This document shows positions 57,983-64,000 of a stretch of DNA of 64,000 nt, one piece after another. The notes under the pieces are model-generated. The model was not told the origin of the DNA. It was given only the letters and a program-made list of their open reading frames with translations, and made no database searches. The position numbers and the translations under genes are program-made. The stretch is taken from NCBI RefSeq assembly GCF_900747795.2, contig NC_041394.2, positions 284,976,667 through 285,040,666 of the forward strand. The letters run 5' to 3'. The number at the start of each line of letters is the position of its first letter. The stretch's first letter is position 1. Source of the DNA: Erpetoichthys calabaricus (lineage: Eukaryota; Chordata; Cladistia; Polypteriformes; Polypteridae).

Positions 57983-59763
57983 ATGGATGAGTATTAATTT
58001 TCTCAAACTAAATAAAGAGAAAACAGAAATTTTAGTGATTAGCAATAATGGATATAATGAGGTTATTAGAAATAAACTTGATGCATTAGGATTAAAAGTC
58101 AAGACAGAGGTAAAGAATTTAGGGGTAACTGTTGACTGTAACCTGAATTTGAAATCACATATTAATCAGATCACTAGGACAGCATTTTTTTCATTTAAGA
58201 AATATAGCAAAAGTTAGACCTCTTATATCATTGAAAGATGCTGAGAAATTAGTTCACGCTTTTGTTTTCAGTCGGACTAGATTACTGTAACTCACTCCTC
58301 TCAGGACTACCCAAAAAAGACATCAAGCGATTGCAACTAGTGCAGAATGCAGCTGCTAGAATCTTAACTAGGAAAAGAAAATCCGAGCACATCACCCCAG
58401 TTTTAATGTCACTACACTGGTTACCTGTGTCATTAAGGATTGACTTTAAAATACTGCTTATGGTTTAAAAAGCCTTAAATAATCTCGATCTTATATTTCA
58501 GAATGTCTGACACCTTACACTCCAAATCATAACCTTAGATCTTCAAAGGAGTGTCTGCTTAGAATTCCAAGAGCTAAACTTAAAAGAAGTGGTGAGGCGG
58601 CCTTCTGCTGTTATGCACGTAAAAATCTGGAATAGCTTGCCAATAGGAATTCGCCAGGCTAATACAGTGGAGCCCTTTAAAAAACTGCTGAAAACACATT
58701 ACTTTAACATGGCTTTCTCATAGCTTCATTTTAGTTTCATCCTGATGCTCTGTATATATTCAATTAATTATCATTCATGGTGGCTCCGAAATCCGTACTA
58801 ATCCATACTTTCTCTCTGTTCTTTTTCTGGTTTTCTGTGGTGTTGATCTGCGCCACCACCACCTAATCAAAGCACCGTGATGTCTCTACATTGATGGATT
58901 AAAGACCAGAAGTCGACATGTCTGTCATCATCAAGTTCTTCCATGAGAATCCTGAATACAATGAGGACTGATCATTTATGTTAGGTAGAATGCCTAGAGG
59001 GGGCTGGGCGGTCTCATTTTATTTTTTCTCCAGCCGTCTGGAGTTTTTTTGTTTTTTCTGTCCTTCCTGGCCATTGGACCTTACTTTTATTCTATGTTAA
59101 TTAGTGTTCTCTTATTTTAATTCTTATTTTGTCTTTTTTTTCTCTTTCTTCATCATGTAAAGCACTTTGAGCTACATTATTTGTATGAAAATGTGCTATA
59201 TAAATAAACGTTCTAGTTGTTGTATGGATTTGTATCCATTATTGGCTGTAGAATGTCTAATACGTCCGATTGTTTAACTCTTTCAATTCTATGTTGCATC
59301 GCTTTTCCATGACCATAAATATAAACCTGACCGAATTGTGGTTTCTTTAAAATTAAACTTGTAGTAGCTCCGTCATATCACCTGTCCATATATTTGATCT
59401 CTTTTAGCTGTTCCATTATTTCACCGAGTAATAATTTCCGTTTGTTAGCGCTAATGCAATCTTTACTATTAGTTTTTTGAGACTCTTGAATTTTAGTACT
59501 TTCATAATCTCTAACCTGCTCTCCATGTGTAATGTTTTTGAACCTCTTTATGACATTCTACTTTGTCTTCTACTCTTTGTCTTTTCTTCTTCTACTGTTT
59601 GTCTTTTATTTCCGCCCCCGCTTGGACCTTTTAGGTTTTCAATTCATCACTTGGCACAAAGTCTTGTCTTGCGGGACGTGAAATTATCTCTCTGAAAATA
59701 TCATGTTTCGTCTCTCTGAAAAAGTCTTGTCTTGTCCCAAGATGTTTTAATATAATAGAGAGA

Positions 59764-60180
59764 TAAGCATGCTGGACCCATGATTAACTCTCTTAATTGT
59801 TCTATTAAATTTAAAAAGACATTTTTTTATGATCATGTTTTTCTATCTAGTTTTTCTCTTTCTTTTAGGCAGGGTTTAAACCTCATCTTTTTCCCCTCTG
59901 GATTGATTTTGAAGTAAATTGTTGTATCTGTTTCAAGGCCAAAAGACTGCCAGCCCCTGTAACAGTTCTTTATAAACCATTTCAATCTAGTTTGCAATTT
60001 TAAAGACATTGGTGTATTCTAACAGTATGTCCATACCACACTTACACATAGGACTCTTTTGAAATGAGGTTTCACTAGTAAGGGTGTACTGTACAACCTC
60101 ATATTTCTTGTAATATGTCTCAGTCCCTGATGCATCCAACTTTCCAGATAAAAATATGAGGGGAGTCAAGCTAACATTAG
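59764..60180. other. Unassigned DNA
   Basis: Nothing recognised. Confidence 0.5.
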
Positions 60181-60230
60181 AAAATTGGATTTATTAGAAA
60201 ATGGAACGAACCTTAACAAAACTGATAATG

Positions 60231-60357
60231 TTATTTCTCAATGTTGTCTCCAACCTTCTCAATGCACTTGTGCCACCTGCCTGGAAGTGCCTGGATTCCA
60301 GCAGAATAAAACTTTTGTCTCCAGTACTCCAGCCCCCTGCGACTGTTGATCAGATTA
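60231..60357 (-). pseudogene. Mariner transposase C-terminus
   Basis: Reading the minus strand toward a stop at 60233-60231 gives GLEYWRQKFYSAGIQALPGR, then WHKCIEKVGDNIEK and TAA. This is the invariant mariner ending '...F...GI..LP.RW.KCIE..GDY(V/I)EK'. About 30 codons remain in frame. The upstream part is cut by a pogo-like MITE at 60358. Beyond 61003 no transposase could be picked up, so the copy was already truncated or is too decayed. In a live element this protein cuts and pastes at TA sites. Confidence 0.75.
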
Positions 60358-61002
60358 CAGTAATCCCTCACTTATCGCGGGAGATAGGTTCCAAGGCCGA
60401 CCGCGATAACTGAATTTCCGCGAAGTAGGGACACCATATTTATTTAATTATTTAACGTGTATTTGGACGTTTTTAAACCCTCCCTGTATTGTTTACAACC
60501 CACCCTTTACTCTGTTAATAACAGGGACAACTGCTAAACAATATGAAATCGGTAGATAAGTTTACACTTACTGTATAGCGAAGTACACGTAGCTATATAT
60601 GACGTGATGATGGTGATGAATATGCTGCGCAGTAAAAATGATGACGATGAAGGTGATAATCCCCTGAATGCAGTAGCAAGAGCACGTTAATGCTGAATGA
60701 GTGAGATGAGACTTCCTGGTTAATGCAGCACTCCGTCGCTGAGCCAATCAGCAGCACACAGGAACTTAACTGCATGCTCTGATTGGGTAGCTTCTCAGCC
60801 ATCCGCCAATAGCATCTCTTGTATGAAATCAACTGGGCAAACCAACTGAGGAAGCAAATACCAGAAGTAAAAAGACCCATTGTCCGCAGAAACCCGTGAA
60901 GCAGCGAAAAATCCGCGTTATATATTTAGATATGTTTACATATAAAATCCGCGAAGTCGTGAATCCGCGAAAAGTAAACCGCGAAGTAGCGAGGGATTAC
61001 TG
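60358..61002. mobile_element. pogo/Tigger-like MITE with TA duplication
   Basis: This 645-bp non-coding element is bounded by inverted repeats CAGTAATCCCTCACTTATCG and, at the other end reverse-complemented, CAGTAATCCCTCGCTACTTC. Both are followed by CGCGG-type sequence. TA flanks both sides (60356-60357 and 61003-61004). Subterminal CCGCGAA motifs recur several times. CAG...CTG ends with TA target sites fit the pogo/Tigger group. No transposase is present. It interrupts the mariner relic. Confidence 0.82.
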
Positions 61003-61056
61003 TACTCAGATTTGAAAATGTATCGACTGCATGTATATGAACAATGTTCTGACACA

Positions 61057-61486
61057 CAGTGGCGTAGCTAGGGGCGGGCGGAGGGGGCGGACTGCCCCGG
61101 GCGGCACATGTTTGGGGGTGGCATTATTGTCCAAAAGGCTTAGAACACTTCACGTGTAAGCAGCAGGGTTCGGAAAAAATATCACTCATGAATGAAAAAA
61201 GTAAAATTCTCTGATTTTCATCCACAAATGCTTCAAAAATCATTTTCATATGGTCCTTCTGTGACGGCATCAGACACGGCAGTTGATATTTATGAGGCAA
61301 TAACAAAAATAAACAGAAACATTACACCGATAATAATTTCTAGGAAGATAAACAACTAATGTTTTTCAACTGTTTTTTTCACAACTGTTTTTCACCTGCA
61401 TTATTATCATTCTTTAATTTAATATTATTTATTGTATCAGTATGCTGCTGCTGAAGAATGTGAATTTCCCATTGGGATTAATAAAG

Positions 61487-61576
<90 letters not shown>

Positions 61577-61945
61577 ATTCACAATGTATAATTTCGTTTT
61601 GTTAACAATCCGAATACATTCTTGCTCATCCCCACCTATCGCTTGTACACTACACTGGTTCTGGTTTTCGCAGCTTAATTATATTAAACTAATAATCAGA
61701 ACACGACTTATCAGTGCGTCTGTACTATATTCTTGTCTAATTGATGCTTATAAATAATTATATGTGAAAAAATATTGCTGTTTCTCTATATATAAATAAA
61801 TATATGCAAAATGTATCTTAATTTTTCTCCATGTGTCATTTTAATTTTCTATTTAAATAGGTTAACATATTCAGATATGTTGAGGAGGGCGGCAAATTGA
61901 AGCTCCGCCCCGCCCCGAGTGGCGCGAACTCCAGCTACGCCACTG
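61057..61945. mobile_element. hAT-type MITE with perfect 8-bp TSD
   Basis: Terminal repeats are CAGTGGCGTAGCTAGGGGCG and, at the right end reverse-complemented, CAGTGGCGTAGCTGGAGTTC. The flanks are identical CTGACACA at 61049-61056 and 61946-61953. The 8-bp duplication and CAG(T/G)GGCGTAGC ends identify hAT. GC-rich sequence lies near both ends, with AT-rich filler between that contains a TCTA microsatellite. No transposase is present. The perfect duplication points to a fairly recent insertion. Confidence 0.9.
61487..61576. repeat. (TCTA)n microsatellite
   Basis: About 22 uninterrupted TATC/TCTA units. The lead-in 'TTCCCATTGGGATTAATAAAG' is commonly seen before such tracts in fish and may be the 3' end of a retroelement. 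Confidence 0.97.
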
Positions 61946-62074
61946 CTGACACAGCTTATAGAGAGCATTGCAATGAAATCAACTGAAGAAAAAAAAAAGG
62001 ACAAAATAACCCCCACTGTGCCCTCTAGTGTTGGAGTTTTGTACATATAACAACATTACTATTATTATCATTAT

Positions 62075-62190
62075 CCATCCATCCTTTCAATGATCAATTT
62101 ATTGTCGGTATCCTCTTATTGCAGCATAGTGAGTAGCGGGAGCCTACCCTATCAGCATCAGAAGCAAGACATTGAACTGAATGTCTCACC
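62075..62190 (-). mobile_element. SINE 3'-end relic, minus strand
   Basis: TTATCCATCCATCC near 62070-62084, followed by GCGGGAGCCTACCCTATCAGCATC and AAGCAAGAC, matches the reverse of the 'GTCTTGCG...GCTGGGATAGGCTCC...GGATGGATAA' end of the HE1-like SINEs elsewhere in the window. Confidence 0.45.
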
Positions 62191-63447
62191 AATGCACTAT
62201 TAAGCCTCCAAACCTTTTTACCATCAGCATTAAGAGGGACCTTTTGGCATGAAAATGTAGGGCCATGCAAGAATTTTCATTTCTCTAACATTAACAACAA
62301 CATAATATCCATTCCTGTTTTGGTAATGACTAGTGAAATGTGCAAATTCATCTTTCACATCAGAGAAAATCAAACAATGGGAGGATGGTGCCTGATCTGT
62401 TTCAGTTGACATCAGATTATTGTGATGCCCCCAACAATGTCATCATCTAACAAATTACAGAAATAGAGATTCAGAAGCTAGGTAAATGACAGCCTCCCAA
62501 TCACTGGCTGAATATCGCATATAGAATATCTAAGCTATGAACTGCCTAAATTGAAATGGCAACTGCTCAAATTAGGAATTTGAGGTGACAGCAAACAAAC
62601 ACACTGCATGACTAGTAGCGCGATGGTCAACATGAGACCAGCAAACAACTAAAAAAGTGATTTTTTTAGATACTTAGCTGTTGTTTCTACAACAGGACTC
62701 TGTGCTTCTTTAAAACAGAAACATCTGACGCTGGCCTGTTTCCCATGAAGTAGAAGTAACACACATAGGCTTCCTTGGTGGCCTTTTCAAATGTGTCATA
62801 ATCCTCCTCAGCAGTGAGTAAAAGCCAAGATGCAGCATAATGTCTTGTGAATGATGCATTCCTGATATTGATCTGTTTTCTGCCTATTTTTTTGGTATAC
62901 TGTGGCTGATGTTAAAGGAGCAAATGACATGTCTTCACTGGTGTGTTCTGCAGTGCCTTAACTGGGAAATGCTTGAAACAGAAGTTCAAATGAACATTTG
63001 GAAAAAAAAAAGGGAGAGGAAAAACTGTAAAACCTCTCTTTTGAAAGGACAAGTCAATTTCAAGTCTTTATAAATAAGGAACAATCAAAAAGAAAACAAA
63101 AAGTGAAAAAATGCAAAATAAGAGTAAAATGATTTGTCTAGCAAGGCTATATCCAATGCACAAACTTCTAAATCTGAAATTCAATAACAGAAACTCAAAA
63201 ACAGATGCAAAAAGGCACAAAAAACAGAAAATGAAATAACAATATTCAATGATGTATTCACTGTTACTCACTATAAATTGTTGGGCTCCATTTGTATTAA
63301 TCAGTTTCAAACCATTTTGTTTCCAGTCTGTTTTAAGAAATCCGAGTCTTTATGTATACTCATTGTCTAATTAGTAATTTGTGAAGTTTGTGAAGAGCAC
63401 TATGTAACAGAACTATTATGAATCTTTCTCCATCAATAATGATAAAC
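62191..63447. other. Unassigned DNA
   Basis: Short frames only, with no motifs, RNA signals or repeat ends. Confidence 0.5.
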
Positions 63448-63590
63448 CTCTGAGGGCGGAGGGCGGTCCCTTGGTATGGTGTAATGGTGGCTCCGCCTCT
63501 TGGGGAATGCATTCTTAAAGCATGGAAACACAATTCATAAATCTTAAATAAACATAACAATATTAACAAAAATGACATAAAATACCTGAA
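63448..63590. repeat. GC-rich-core dispersed repeat, right copy
   Basis: GAGGGCGGTC, about 30 bases, then CTCCGCCTCTTGGGG and an A-rich downstream part. It is the counterpart of 166-300 in the same orientation. Confidence 0.4.
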
Positions 63591-64000
63591 ACCTAATAAT
63601 TCAAAAATGACAAAAATAATAAAATGGAAAACATAAACCAGGGAACAAACCCTGTTTGTAACATAACAAATATGCTAGAAGTGACAATTATGAGAAGAAC
63701 TTTTATTTTATTTCCTTACAGTTAAAATACAGGCAGTTATTATCCATCCACCAAGTGGTTAACAATATATTATGCTGGATTTTAATGAAATGTACTGTAA
63801 ATAGAGAAAACAATACTAAATCCACTTTACATGAAATGATAATGAAGAAATAATATCAATATATTTCAGCAGGTGTTGTATGTAAAAAGATGTGTCAATT
63901 GATATTTCAACCACATCATTTTTCTATCCAGTGGAAGAGCAAGTTCATTTTTAGAAATGTGTGGTGCGAACCTTAATATTTTAAGCATTGGGGACATACC
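63591..64000. other. AT-rich DNA, nothing recognised
   Basis: No frames with motifs and no repeat ends. Confidence 0.5.

Larger units (their letters stand above)
56900..59218 (+). mobile_element. L2-type LINE (second subfamily) inside the Helitron
   Basis: This 5'-truncated L2 starts in the pre-RT region (YFSRIINNNASNPRVLFSTI), runs through the RT and ends with a 3' UTR. The UTR finishes GTAAAGCACTTTGAGCTACA, then GTGCTATATAAATAAACG near 59210. Its protein and 3' UTR differ clearly from the L2 copies at 24772, 45466 and 48830, so it is a separate subfamily. Stops occur near 57420, 57510 and 57980 with shifts afterwards, but long stretches remain open. The 5' boundary is approximate and no TSD was read. 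Confidence 0.82.
56611..59763 (-). mobile_element. Helitron, minus strand, split by an L2
   Basis: On the minus strand the element begins TCTCTCTATTATATTAAAAC at 59763 after a host A. It ends AGGGGGCAGAACCCCCTAG at 56611 before a host T. Both ends match the plus-strand Helitron at 41907-42516. The 5' 550 bp contain the same N-terminal gene region (minus-strand KLLLGEIMEQLKEI-like at about 59420). Next to the 3' end, 56863-56669 reads FYMNPKDHARIYNKSTCDEL, SVIIVLKDRD, matching the Helitron 'HARRYN.PT..EVAVI' motif. A plus-strand L2 separates the two parts. The HUH and helicase domains are absent, so this is a non-autonomous derivative. Confidence 0.87.

Noticed and set aside
61487-61576. CRISPR-like or satellite array
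   Set aside because: Uniform 4-bp units without spacers: a microsatellite.

Overview
The window looks like repeat-rich, AT-rich intergenic DNA from a vertebrate nuclear genome. There are no operons, no bacterial-style gene packing, and no host exon, rRNA gene or functional tRNA gene that I can support. Every protein-like stretch with recognisable motifs comes from a transposable element. The mix (L2/CR1-type LINEs, an RTE-like LINE, an R2-type LINE, Rex1-like pieces, Helitrons, Tc1/mariner, PIF/Harbinger, hAT, Ty3/gypsy and tRNA-derived SINEs) fits a ray-finned fish. From memory of similar repeats I lean toward a bichir or reedfish (Polypteriformes). That is an impression, not a measurement.

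Layout. 1-11.4 kb: mostly anonymous AT-rich DNA with two tRNA-derived SINEs, a mariner relic and a SINE-like element with an L2-type 3' tail. 11.4-18.4 kb: a SINE, a 2-kb PIF/Harbinger transposon with a decayed transposase, a possible solo LTR and SINE relics. 18.4-21.5 kb: a nearly full-length RTE-like LINE with a perfect 10-bp target-site duplication (TSD). 24.3-29.2 kb: a minus-strand L2 LINE split by a 1.1-kb solo LTR, next to a LINE 3' end. 29.7-35.5 kb: an AT microsatellite, a hAT MITE with TSD and a SINE. 35.6-39.8 kb: an APE-type LINE fragment followed by a decayed LINE with R2-type features. 41.9-42.9 kb: one or two short Helitrons head to tail. 44.9-49.5 kb: a Ty3/gypsy relic with an L2 inserted in it, followed by an inverted L2 fragment. 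51.3-53.2 kb: a Tc1-like transposon with a LINE fragment inside. 55.1-56.1 kb: a LINE 3' end and a SINE relic. 56.6-59.8 kb: a minus-strand Helitron split by a plus-strand L2. 60.2-61.9 kb: a mariner 3' end cut by a pogo-like MITE, then a hAT MITE with a perfect 8-bp TSD. The rest is unassigned.

The genes do not work together as a system. What the window offers is a stratigraphy of insertions: L2 into gypsy, L2 into a Helitron, an LTR into L2, a LINE into Tc1, and a pogo-like MITE into mariner. Several boundaries can be read to the base. The most notable items are a gypsy relic whose visible parts suggest integrase upstream of reverse transcriptase (Gmr1-like order), a LINE with an R2-type C-terminus outside rDNA, Helitrons with exact TC...CTAG ends, and a SINE-like element sharing its tail with a resident L2. 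I found no credible evidence of a new biological system beyond these elements.
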